Assembly: GCF_011290385.1 (NCBI RefSeq)
Contig: NZ_CP049785.1
Span: forward strand, 200,317 to 264,316
Direction: 5' to 3'
DNA length: 64,000 nucleotides
Source of the DNA: Blattabacterium sp. DPU
GTDB lineage: Bacteria > Bacteroidota > Bacteroidia > Flavobacteriales > Blattabacteriaceae
A program made the translations under genes and the position numbers. Under the pieces are notes generated by a model. It saw only the letters and a program-made list of their open reading frames with translations, searched no databases and was not told the origin of the DNA. Position 1 is the first letter of the stretch. Each line of letters starts with the position of its first letter. This document shows positions 8,766 to 17,338 of this stretch, one piece after another.

Positions 8766-9077
8766 AATTTTTCATTATTATTTTTTTTTATCTTTTTCAT
8801 TTAATTTATTTATTAAAATGACATGTAAAGTTATATAAGTTATATGATTTTGAAATAATACACATGCTTCATCCCTAACAAAAAATATTTCATTTTTTAT
8901 TTAAAAACATTAAAATTGATTGAATTAAAATTACGAATTTTTGTGTTTTTGTTTTATTTATTTTTATAACTATTCGAGTTTTAATGAAAACGATTAAAAC
9001 ATAGTTTATGAGGTAAATATTTTCAAATGCATATTTTGTTTCTATGAAATTTTTGATTCAATATAATTTCTATTTAT
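8766..9077. other. 312-bp intergenic region between murA and greA
   Basis: No reading frame of useful length, tRNA fold or clear gene remnant was seen on either strand. It holds an inverted repeat at 8978-9000. On the minus strand, roughly 90-120 bases before greA, a stretch TTTTTTG...TATTATTTC only weakly resembles the Bacteroidota promoter pattern. It probably carries the greA leader and the end of the murA transcript. Confidence 0.5.
8978..9000. terminator. Inverted repeat downstream of murA, possible terminator
   Basis: A perfect 8-bp inverted repeat, GTTTTAAT at 8978-8985 and ATTAAAAC at 8993-9000, with a 7-nt loop. It lies 78 bases past the murA stop and could end that transcript or act as a protein-binding site ahead of greA. 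There is no clean U-run, so the call is weak. Confidence 0.25.
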
Positions 9078-10391
9078 CTATTCCATTCTTAAAATATCTG
9101 CTCCTAAAAGACGTAATCTTGTATCTATATTTTCATATCCTCTATCTATTTGTTCTATATTTTTAATCATACTAGTTCCTCTAGCAGAAAGTGCTGCTAT
9201 AAGAAGGGATATTCCTGCTCTTATATCTGGAGAATTTAATATCGCTCCTCTAAGATAGGATTTATGATTCAGTCCTATAACAGTTGCTCTATGAGGATCA
9301 CACAATATAATTTGTGCTCCCATTTCAATGAGTTTGTCTACAAAAAATAATCTACTTTCAAACATTTTTTGATGAATTAAAACACTTCCTTTAGCTTGAG
9401 TAGCTACCACCGTTAAAATACTTAATAAATCTGGAGTTAATCCAGGCCATGGCGCATCAGATATTGTTAGTATTGCGTTATTAAATGATTTTTTAATTTG
9501 GTAAGATTTTTGTGATGGAATATAAATATTATCTTCCTCTTTTTCTAATTTAATCCCCATTTTTTGAAATGTGTAAGGAACAATTCCTAAATTTTTCCAG
9601 CTAACATTTTTGATTTTAACTTCAGAACAAGTAATAGCAGCTAATCCTATCCAACTTCCTATTTCTACCATATCAGGTAATATAGTGTGGCCCCCCCCTC
9701 CTAACTCTTTTACTCCAGTTATATGAATTAAATTGGATCCTATTCCCTTAATTTTTGCCCCCATTTTGTTTAACAATTTGCATAATTGTTGAATATAAGG
9801 TTCGCAAGCGGCATTATAAATAGTTGTTTTTCCTTTAGCTAAAGTAGCCGCCATAATGACATTAGCTGTTCCCGTAACAGAAGCTTCTTCCATTAAAATA
9901 TATTCTCCAATTAAATTATTTTTAGGAATACGTAAATCAAAACACTTAGATTCATTATGATAATGTATATTACTTCCCAATAATCTTAATCCTGTTAAAT
10001 GAGCATCTAAACGTCGTCTTCCTATTCTATCCCCACCAGGAATAGGAATACAAACTTTTCCGAATCTAGCAAGTATAGGACCTGCAATCATAATTGATCC
10101 TCTGATCGATCTACCATATTCACGAAATCTTTTTGTATTGAAATATTCAGTGTTTATATTTTTGGCTTGAAAAGTATAATCTCCAATTCCATTTTTTTTA
10201 ATAAAAACTCCTAATTCTTTAAGAATTTGCATTAAACATTTAACATCTCCTATTTCTGGAATATTCTTAATTCTTAATTTTTCTGAAGTCAATAATACGG
10301 CACATAATACCTGTAAAGATTCATTTTTAGCTCCTTGTGGTTGAATTTCTCCTTTTAAAGGTAATCCTCCTTTTATTTTGAAAGTTCCCAT
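9078..10391 (-). CDS. murA: UDP-N-acetylglucosamine 1-carboxyvinyltransferase
   Basis: First committed step of peptidoglycan synthesis: adds enolpyruvate from PEP to UDP-GlcNAc. The 437 residues include the N-terminal GEIQPQGAKNESL (Lys22 and Asn23 of the active site) and the active loop IPGGDRIGRRRLDAH. In that loop Asp121 stands where Escherichia coli MurA has Cys115, the residue alkylated by fosfomycin. Asp at this position is known from naturally resistant MurA enzymes such as that of Mycobacterium. The family match is otherwise full length. It is followed 21 bases upstream by the DUF4290 gene, its likely operon partner, as in other Flavobacteriales. Confidence 0.96.
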   Translation of the reverse strand: MGTFKIKGGLPLKGEIQPQGAKNESLQVLCAVLLTSEKLRIKNIPEIGDVKCLMQILKELGVFIKKNGIGDYTFQAKNINTEYFNTKRFREYGRSIRGSIMIAGPILARFGKVCIPIPGGDRIGRRRLDAHLTGLRLLGSNIHYHNESKCFDLRIPKNNLIGEYILMEEASVTGTANVIMAATLAKGKTTIYNAACEPYIQQLCKLLNKMGAKIKGIGSNLIHITGVKELGGGGHTILPDMVEIGSWIGLAAITCSEVKIKNVSWKNLGIVPYTFQKMGIKLEKEEDNIYIPSQKSYQIKKSFNNAILTISDAPWPGLTPDLLSILTVVATQAKGSVLIHQKMFESRLFFVDKLIEMGAQIILCDPHRATVIGLNHKSYLRGAILNSPDIRAGISLLIAALSARGTSMIKNIEQIDRGYENIDTRLRLLGADILRME

Positions 10392-10412
10392 TATAAAGAT
10401 TTATAACTAATT

Positions 10413-10994
10413 TTATTTCTTTTTTTTTAAAATATGAGAACATTGTAATAATGAATCTGTATTGTTCATTAAACATATCTTTCCTTTTGAAAGTTTTTTT
10501 AAATCTTCAAATATAACATCGTCTTCCACTATATTTTTATTCCATCTCAAATAGTTTTTTTTCATTGTATTAGCAATCGCATAAAATAATCCTTCTTTTT
10601 TTTTCGTATTTTTACAACGTATTGCTACATGGATCATATTTCTTATTATTTTTCCATAATATCTAAAGCTAGTTAAGTATTCAGGATACACTACTTTTTT
10701 ATTATATAAACTCATTTTATAGGGTTCTCTTGGATTCGGTTTAGGAAAAGGAGTGTCAATGTCTAATTTATATTTAGACATAATAAATAATTGATTCCAT
10801 AATTTATGTTGAAAATAATAAATAGACTTGTGATATTTAGGATGAATAGAGCCCGTCATTAACTTAATAATACACCATGCACAACGATTTCTTTTTTTTC
10901 TATTTTTTATTTGTATAGCATAGTCTATCATTTTATGAATATTCCTTCCATATTCTGGTATCACCAATTTGAAACGATTAGTGTTGTATTCCAT
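10413..10994 (-). CDS. DUF4290-family protein
   Basis: A 193-residue protein that I recognise as the Bacteroidota-specific DUF4290 family from its opening EYNTNRFKLVIPEYGRN and the central HKLWNQLFIMSKYKLD. No function is established. No membrane segment or signal peptide is visible, and it is basic. It sits immediately upstream of murA, and the two are also neighbours in free-living relatives, which hints at a cell-wall or growth-related role, but this is inference. Its retention in a reduced genome argues that it matters. Confidence 0.85.
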   Translation of the reverse strand: MEYNTNRFKLVIPEYGRNIHKMIDYAIQIKNRKKRNRCAWCIIKLMTGSIHPKYHKSIYYFQHKLWNQLFIMSKYKLDIDTPFPKPNPREPYKMSLYNKKVVYPEYLTSFRYYGKIIRNMIHVAIRCKNTKKKEGLFYAIANTMKKNYLRWNKNIVEDDVIFEDLKKLSKGKICLMNNTDSLLQCSHILKKKK

Positions 10995-11004
10995 AATATC
11001 TATT

Positions 11005-12000
11005 TTAAGTTTTATTATAATAAGATGTTTTATCTAAAGTCCAAAGAATTTTTTTTTTAAAAAAATGTTTTCTTACTTTACAAAAATGGTTTAAACAAAA
11101 TGGACAATGATTCTTAGAACAAGCTTCTACGTGAACTGATAGTTCAACTTTAGATCCAAATTCATTTTTAGTTAATTGAGTTAACTTTTTTACTTCTTGA
11201 TTGGCTTTTTTTATATTGAAAAACCATGGAACAATTAGATGACAATCTATATGTAAAGCACTTCCATATTTAATAATTTTTAAATGGTGAAGATCGATCC
11301 AATGAACATCTCTTTTTTCATTTAGAGAAAATGACAATTTTATTAAAAGTTTTTTGTCAGATTCATCCATAATTCCAGCTGTAGCTTTTCTTAATAATTT
11401 GAATCCTGTATACAAAATTACGGATGAAAAAATAATAGAAATAATAGGATCTATCCATGTACATTTGGTAATATTTAATAAAATTAATCCTATAACTATA
11501 CCAAAAGTGGAATAAGTATCTATTTGAAGGTGCTTTCCACTAGCTATTAATGTTAAAGCTTTATTTTTCTGTCCTATATTACAGGCTAATAATCCTAAAA
11601 AATAGTTAATAATTCCGGTAAAAGACATCAAAAATACACCATAATCTAATTTGGATAAATTAATTTTATGTATATTATATTTAATACGTATAAAAGTATT
11701 TATAAAAATAGTAATTCCTACTATAGAAATTATAACTCCTTCTATAGCTGTTGATATAAATTCTACTTTACCATGTCCATATGGATGATTTTGATCTTTA
11801 GGTAAAGATGATATATAAAGACTACATAATCCAACAAGTCCACTAATGATATTAGTCAAACTTTCCATAGCATCACTAAATATTGAAAGGGAAGAAGTAA
11901 TCCGCCAAGTAATCAATTTTATGAAAAAGAAAATAATTGCCACAAAAAAAATTATTTTTTGAAAATAAAAGTTTAATTTAATTTTTTTTGAATCATTCAT
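11005..12000 (-). CDS. Cation diffusion facilitator (metal efflux) protein
   Basis: A 331-residue CDF transporter with about six membrane helices and a C-terminal cytoplasmic domain. Diagnostic parts are FSDAMESLTNIISGL in helix 2, DQNHPYGHGKVEF in the loop after helix 2, and the metal-site HLQID in helix 5. CDF proteins export Zn(II), Fe(II) or Mn(II) against protons. The metal cannot be told here. The C-terminal end carries several Cys and His (SKNHCPFCLNHFCK), an extra possible metal-binding tail. It ends 10 bases before the DUF4290 gene on the same strand. Confidence 0.9.
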   Translation of the reverse strand: MNDSKKIKLNFYFQKIIFFVAIIFFFIKLITWRITSSLSIFSDAMESLTNIISGLVGLCSLYISSLPKDQNHPYGHGKVEFISTAIEGVIISIVGITIFINTFIRIKYNIHKINLSKLDYGVFLMSFTGIINYFLGLLACNIGQKNKALTLIASGKHLQIDTYSTFGIVIGLILLNITKCTWIDPIISIIFSSVILYTGFKLLRKATAGIMDESDKKLLIKLSFSLNEKRDVHWIDLHHLKIIKYGSALHIDCHLIVPWFFNIKKANQEVKKLTQLTKNEFGSKVELSVHVEACSKNHCPFCLNHFCKVRKHFFKKKILWTLDKTSYYNKT

Positions 12001-12009
12001 AAATTGTTT

Positions 12010-14148
12010 TTATGAGTAAATAATAAGTTTTTTCAATTTCAATAAAATTCTTTTTTCTCCATATTTTTTAAATTTTATTAAAGCTATTTGATTTTTATTT
12101 TGCAATTCTACAATGATTCCTAATCCAAAATCTTTATGAAAAACTTTTACTCCTTTTTTAATTTCTAAATATTTAGAATCTTTATTTTCATAATTAAAAT
12201 GATTCAAATAATGAATTTTATCTTTTTCTTTTTCTGATATATATTTATGATTTTCTAAGTCAACAAAATTTGTATTAATTTCGTCAATGAAACGACTGGG
12301 ACTATTTTTTTTTTTCTCACCCCATATAAATCTATATTTTGTGTAAGTGAGTATTGCTTTTTTTTGAGCTCGAGTTAAAGCTACATAAAATAAACGACGT
12401 TCTTCCTCCATTTTAAACTGATTTTCTAAACTTGATTTTGATGGAAACAAATTTTCTTCTAATCCTGCAATAAAAACAATGGAAAATTCTAATCCTTTTG
12501 ATAAATGAACAGTCATTAATGAAACTTTATTTTTTTCATGATTAATATTTTCATTTTTTTCTAAATAAAAAGATTGTAAAAAACCAATAAGACTTGTATC
12601 TCCATTATTTTTTAATTCTTTTTGTTCTTTGACATATTGAAATATATTATCAAGTATAGATTTAAAATCTTCATGACTATAATTTTTCGAGTTTTCTTTT
12701 AACAAAAAATTTTCCACATTTTTTGCTATTATATATGCATTCTCTTGTATTATATGAATATGTAACTTTTTTATTGTATTAATTAAATTTATAAATCTAT
12801 TTTTTGTTTTATTGTTTATTTTTAATAAAGATTGATAATTTTCAATATTTTCTATTATATTAGAAACTGTAATCTTTTTTTTTTTAGATAAACATAATAT
12901 GTTTTTTCCTATTTTTGGATTTCCTCTTTTTATAATACGGAGTAAGGATTCTTGATCATTTGGATTGACGATAACTCTAAGATAAGCTAAAAAATCTCGA
13001 ATTTCTTTTCTATTTTCAAATGAAATCGATCCATATATATGATATGGAATATTTTTTTTTTTAAGTGAATATTCAATAATATTTGATTGTATATTTGCTC
13101 TGTAAAGAATTGCAAAATTTTCAAATTGAAAATTTGTTTTCTTTTTTATTGAAAGAATAGAAGAAGCGATATATTGAGCTTCTTCTACCTCAGTAGTAGC
13201 ACTATATATTTTTATTTTCTCTCCTTTTTCATTATTGGTCCATATTTTTTTATAGATCTGATTTTTATTAAAAGAAATAATGTTATTAGAGGCTTGTACT
13301 ATATGATTAGTGGAACGATAATTTTGATCAAGACGAAAAGTTATAGCGTTTTTATAATCAAGATGAAAATTTAAAATGTTTGATATATTAGCTCCACGAA
13401 AAGCATAAATACTTTGAGCGTCATCTCCTACTACAAAAAGATTTTTGTGTTTATAAACTAAATTTTTTATAATAGTATATTGGGATAAATTGGTATCTTG
13501 ATATTCGTCAACTAATACGTATTTAAATTTTTTTTGATATTTTTCTAGAATATTTGGAAAATAAAGAAATAAATAATTGGTATAAAGTAATATATCATCA
13601 AAATCCAACGCATTTGCTTGAAAACAACGCTCTGTATAAGAATCATAAATTTTAGTAAAAAATTTTGATTTTTTATTTATTGATTTTTTTTTATTTAAAA
13701 AGTATAAATTATTTTTATATTCGGAAATTTTTTTTATTGTTTCTTTATAATTCATAGATATATCCATACTTATATCTTTGAATATTTGTTTTATTATGTT
13801 TTCTGAATCTTTACGATCATAAATGGTATAATTAGATTTTAATCCTAACCAATGAGATTCTTTTCTTAGAATGTTTGAAAATATAGAATGAAAAGTTCCC
13901 AATGTTATTTGATCAAAATCTGTTTGATTCATTAACATACTCAAAATACGACATTTCATTTCTTTAGCTGCTTTTTTCGTAAAAGTAAGAGCCAATATAT
14001 TATAAGGAGATATTCCTATATTTTTAATCATATGCACAATACGATGTGTAATAACACGAGTTTTTCCTGATCCTGCTCCAGCAAGAACTAATATAGGACC
14101 ATTCATGTTCTCTATTATCTTACGTTGATTATTATTTAGAGAATTCAT
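12010..14148 (-). CDS. UvrD/PcrA-family ATP-dependent DNA helicase
   Basis: A superfamily 1 3'-5' helicase of 712 residues: Q motif LNNNQRKII, Walker A GAGSGKT at 24-30, Walker B VDEYQDTN, motif III GDDAQSIYAFRGA and motif VI VALTRAQKKA. It acts in repair and in clearing replication obstacles. It is of normal length with a short C-terminal Tudor-like end (VFHKDFGLGIIVE). Two 11-base A runs (12305-12315 and 13052-13062 as T on the plus strand) are read in frame as KKKN. It lies 6 bases after recG and 9 bases before the CDF gene. UvrD versus PcrA cannot be settled. Confidence 0.92.
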   Translation of the reverse strand: MNSLNNNQRKIIENMNGPILVLAGAGSGKTRVITHRIVHMIKNIGISPYNILALTFTKKAAKEMKCRILSMLMNQTDFDQITLGTFHSIFSNILRKESHWLGLKSNYTIYDRKDSENIIKQIFKDISMDISMNYKETIKKISEYKNNLYFLNKKKSINKKSKFFTKIYDSYTERCFQANALDFDDILLYTNYLFLYFPNILEKYQKKFKYVLVDEYQDTNLSQYTIIKNLVYKHKNLFVVGDDAQSIYAFRGANISNILNFHLDYKNAITFRLDQNYRSTNHIVQASNNIISFNKNQIYKKIWTNNEKGEKIKIYSATTEVEEAQYIASSILSIKKKTNFQFENFAILYRANIQSNIIEYSLKKKNIPYHIYGSISFENRKEIRDFLAYLRVIVNPNDQESLLRIIKRGNPKIGKNILCLSKKKKITVSNIIENIENYQSLLKINNKTKNRFINLINTIKKLHIHIIQENAYIIAKNVENFLLKENSKNYSHEDFKSILDNIFQYVKEQKELKNNGDTSLIGFLQSFYLEKNENINHEKNKVSLMTVHLSKGLEFSIVFIAGLEENLFPSKSSLENQFKMEEERRLFYVALTRAQKKAILTYTKYRFIWGEKKKNSPSRFIDEINTNFVDLENHKYISEKEKDKIHYLNHFNYENKDSKYLEIKKGVKVFHKDFGLGIIVELQNKNQIALIKFKKYGEKRILLKLKKLIIYS

Positions 14149-14154
14149 ATATAC

Positions 14155-16212
14155 TCATTTTTTTTTGTAGTATTCAAAAAAAATATTTTTTGTCTCATTT
14201 AAAAAATTAGGATGTTTTTTGAAAAAAACATTAGCAATTGGAAAAACTTCTTTTATTAATTTATAATCCTTTATCAGATTTATAATACGAAAACAATTTT
14301 TTCCACTTTGTTGTGTACCTATTAAATCTCCACATCCACGTAATTTTAGATCTTCTTTAGCTATTTCTAGTCCTTTATTTGTTTCACACATTTTTTTAAT
14401 TCTAAGAAAACTTTCTTTGCTAATTTTATAATCAGTAATAAGAATACAATAACTTTGATGAATTCCTCTTCCTACTCTTCCTCTTAACTGATGCAATTGA
14501 GATAATCCGAAAAAATCTGCATTTTCTATTAAAATAACTGATGCATTAGGAACGTTAACACCTACTTCTATAACTGTGGTTGCTATTAAAATTTTAGTTT
14601 TTCCACGTAAAAATCGGTTAATTTGTATATTTTTTTCTTGAAAATTCATTTCACCATGCAAAATTCCAATTTCATTTTTAAAATCTTTAAATTTATCTCT
14701 GATTTCTTGATATCCTTTCATTAAATTTTTATACTTTATAGAAGTATTTATAGTGGGATATATTACATAAATTTGACGACCTCTTAAAATTTGATTTTTT
14801 ATTATTTGAAAAGCTTGATCTCGGTTATTGTTCCAATAATGAATAGTTTTAATAGGCTTTCTTCCTGAAGGTAATTCTTTTATAATCGAAATATTTAAAT
14901 CATGATAAATAATTTTAGCTAAAGTTCTAGGAATAGGAGTCGCTGTCATAATCAAAATATGAGGAGTTTTATCATCTTTTTTCCAAATTTTATCTCTTTG
15001 TTCTACTCCAAAACGTTGTTCTTCATCTATTATCGCTAATCCAAGATTTTGAAATTGAACTTTTTCTTGAATTAAGGAATGAGTTCCTATTACAATCGAA
15101 ATTTTTCCTGTCAATATTCCATGATATATTGATTTACGTTTAGAATCAGAAATAGAACTTGTTAATAAGGCTATTTTGATTCCAATTTTTGTAAACATTT
15201 TACTTATAGAATAATAATGTTGTATGGCTAAAACTTCAGTAGGGGCCATCAAACAAGATTGAAATCCATTATCTAAAGCTACAAGCATTGACAACATAGC
15301 TATGATCGTTTTCCCACTCCCTACTTCTCCTTGTAATAATCTATTCATTTGAATAGGTTTTTTCAAATCATTCCATATTTCTTTAAAGACTTTTTTTTGT
15401 TCTACTGTTAGAGTAAAAGGGATAAAATATTTGTAAAAATTATGAAAATAATGACCTATCCTTGTAAAAGGATTACTATTTGTTTCTTTTTTCTTGCATA
15501 ATAAAAATAATTTTAATAGGAATAACTCTTCAAATTTTAAAGAATGTTGTGCTTGTAATAAAGAATTTAAAGATTCTGGAAAATGAATTTGAATTAAAGC
15601 TTTTTTCCTTGACATTAGTTTTTTTTTAAGAAAACTATGAAAAAAAAATTCGTTTATGTCATTTTTTAATTCTTCTATAAGATTTTGTAATAAATCAATC
15701 ATAAAAAAATTATTGATTCCTTTTTTTTTTAAATTTTTAGGAATAGGATATATAGGAAATATAGAATAATTCATTCTTGATAAATGGAATTCCTTAATAT
15801 TGGGATGAATGATTTGTATTTTTTCTTGAAAATATTTAACTACGCCATATACTATTACTGGAATATTTCTTGTAATATTTTTTGTGAAATTATTTTTTTG
15901 AAACCAAACTAACTCAATAACACCTGTTGTATCTTCCAAATACGCTATTAACATTTTTCCTTTTTTATTTTTATAATTTATTTCTTCAACTTGAGTTATT
16001 TTACCTAATATCTGTACTAAATTATTATTTAGATTATTGTTTGATAATTCTGATATATTTTTCAATATATGTAAATACTTATATCCTTTAGGATAAAAAA
16101 GAAGTAAATCTTCATATGTATAAAGATTTAATTCCATATTCAGTAAATATGATTTTTTAAAATTTAATCCTTTTAAATATTTTATAGATTTTTTTAGAAT
16201 ACTAGAGGACAT
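14155..16212 (-). CDS. recG: ATP-dependent DNA helicase RecG
   Basis: Branch-migration helicase acting on stalled forks and recombination intermediates. The 685 residues hold the N-terminal wedge/OB domain (VQILGKITQVEEI), Walker A GEVGSGKT at about 295-302, the DEEQ box (IDEEQRFGVEQR) and the C-terminal helicase motifs GRVGRG and LKLRGCGDLIGTQQSG that mark RecG. Length is typical. The first gene on the minus strand of a repair pair with the UvrD-type helicase. A 10-base homopolymer (15721-15730) is read in frame. Confidence 0.95.
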   Translation of the reverse strand: MSSSILKKSIKYLKGLNFKKSYLLNMELNLYTYEDLLLFYPKGYKYLHILKNISELSNNNLNNNLVQILGKITQVEEINYKNKKGKMLIAYLEDTTGVIELVWFQKNNFTKNITRNIPVIVYGVVKYFQEKIQIIHPNIKEFHLSRMNYSIFPIYPIPKNLKKKGINNFFMIDLLQNLIEELKNDINEFFFHSFLKKKLMSRKKALIQIHFPESLNSLLQAQHSLKFEELFLLKLFLLCKKKETNSNPFTRIGHYFHNFYKYFIPFTLTVEQKKVFKEIWNDLKKPIQMNRLLQGEVGSGKTIIAMLSMLVALDNGFQSCLMAPTEVLAIQHYYSISKMFTKIGIKIALLTSSISDSKRKSIYHGILTGKISIVIGTHSLIQEKVQFQNLGLAIIDEEQRFGVEQRDKIWKKDDKTPHILIMTATPIPRTLAKIIYHDLNISIIKELPSGRKPIKTIHYWNNNRDQAFQIIKNQILRGRQIYVIYPTINTSIKYKNLMKGYQEIRDKFKDFKNEIGILHGEMNFQEKNIQINRFLRGKTKILIATTVIEVGVNVPNASVILIENADFFGLSQLHQLRGRVGRGIHQSYCILITDYKISKESFLRIKKMCETNKGLEIAKEDLKLRGCGDLIGTQQSGKNCFRIINLIKDYKLIKEVFPIANVFFKKHPNFLNETKNIFFEYYKKK

Positions 16213-16252
16213 AAAAAAGTAAATTATAATCCATTATATATCAAAAAATACT

Positions 16253-16260
16253 TAATTTTG
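16253..16260 (+). promoter_or_regulatory. Candidate -7 element ahead of tRNA-Val and rpsU
   Basis: TAATTTTG fits the Bacteroidota -7 consensus TAnnTTTG exactly and ends 12 bases before the tRNA. No TTTG is seen at the expected -33 spacing, so support is partial. Confidence 0.3.
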
Positions 16261-16272
16261 TTTGATTTAAAA

Positions 16273-16347
16273 GGACATTTAGCTCAGCAGGTTTAGAGCA
16301 CTACTTTGACAGAGTAGAGGGCATCGGTTCAAATCCGATAGTGTCCA
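16273..16347 (+). tRNA. tRNA-Val (anticodon GAC)
   Basis: Full cloverleaf: acceptor GGACATT/AGTGTCC (one G-T), D stem GCTC/GAGC, anticodon stem CTACT/AGTAG with loop TTGACAG, and T stem ATCGG/CCGAT. The anticodon GAC reads GUC and GUU. The 3' CCA is not encoded. It lies 20 bases ahead of rpsU, probably on one transcript. Confidence 0.95.
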
Positions 16348-16367
16348 CTAAAATTTATTAAGTTTTT

Positions 16368-16565
16368 ATGATTTTAATTACCACTGTTAGAGAAGGAGAA
16401 TCAATTGATAAAGCTTTAAAAAAATGCAAAAAAAAATTTGATAAAACTCGTATTTTGAAAGAGTTTAGAGAAAAGCAACAATATATAAAACGTTCTGAAG
16501 GAAGAAGAAATGAAATATTAAGAGCAAAATATAGGGAACTTATGAAATTGAAAAAAGAAGAATAG
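16368..16565 (+). CDS. rpsU: 30S ribosomal protein S21
   Basis: A 65-residue basic protein with the bS21 pattern ITTVREGESIDKALKKCKKK and EGRRNEILRAKYRE. It belongs to the small subunit near the anti-Shine-Dalgarno end of 16S rRNA, where bS21 together with bS6 and bS18 helps Bacteroidota ribosomes hide the anti-SD. The plain ATG start lacks an SD. It lies between tRNA-Val and aroE on the plus strand. Confidence 0.95.
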   Translation: MILITTVREGESIDKALKKCKKKFDKTRILKEFREKQQYIKRSEGRRNEILRAKYRELMKLKKEE

Positions 16566-16577
16566 ATTTCATATTTT

Positions 16578-17333
16578 ATGACATATGATAACCCCATAAT
16601 TTATGGACTAATAGGAAAAAATATTCAATATTCTTTTTCTAGAAAATTTTTTTTAGAAAAATTTGAAAAAGAATCTATCATCAACGTAGATTATAAAATA
16701 TTTGATCTTCCAAAAATAGAAGATATTCCATGTATATTTCAAAATCCTTATTTGAAAGGATGTAATGTTACAATCCCTTACAAAACAAGTATTATTCCTT
16801 TTTTAAATGAGATCACGTCTGAAGCAAAATATATAGGATCTGTGAATGTTATAAAAATAAACAATAAATGTAAAATGGGTTTTAATACAGATGTTTTAGG
16901 CTTTGAAAATTCTTTTAAAAAAAATTTAAATCAATTTACAAATAAAAAAAATTTAAAAGCATTAATTTTAGGAACTGGAAGTGTTTCTAAAACAATTTCA
17001 TTTGTTTTAAATAAATTACAAATTCCATATCAATATGTTTCTAGAAAAAAAAATATAGGTTTTTTGTCATATGAAGATATCAATAAAAATTTATTGGAAG
17101 AATATAAGATTATCATCAATTCTACTCCTGTAGGAACATATCCTAATGTAAATTTATGTCCATCTTTACCTTATCGATATATTTCTAATGAACATTATTT
17201 CTATGATTTAGTTTACAATCCTAATAAAACTTTATTTCTAAAGAAGGCAGAAGAAAAAGGTGCATTTATAAAAAATGGATTAGAAATGTTATATCTTCAA
17301 GCTGAAGAATCTTGGAAGATATGGCAAATATAA
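16578..17333 (+). CDS. aroE: Shikimate dehydrogenase
   Basis: Reduces 3-dehydroshikimate to shikimate with NADPH in aromatic amino-acid synthesis. The 251 residues carry the substrate-binding SFSRKF (the S-x-S of the family), catalytic NVTIPYK with Lys69, and GFNTDVLGF with Asp105. The nucleotide-binding GTGSVSK sits in the middle. Length is slightly short but complete. It follows rpsU by 12 bases and precedes ribD by 5. With aroC at the other end of the window it supports aromatic amino-acid supply, an expected service of a nutritional symbiont. Confidence 0.94.
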   Translation: MTYDNPIIYGLIGKNIQYSFSRKFFLEKFEKESIINVDYKIFDLPKIEDIPCIFQNPYLKGCNVTIPYKTSIIPFLNEITSEAKYIGSVNVIKINNKCKMGFNTDVLGFENSFKKNLNQFTNKKNLKALILGTGSVSKTISFVLNKLQIPYQYVSRKKNIGFLSYEDINKNLLEEYKIIINSTPVGTYPNVNLCPSLPYRYISNEHYFYDLVYNPNKTLFLKKAEEKGAFIKNGLEMLYLQAEESWKIWQI

Positions 17334-17338
17334 AATTC

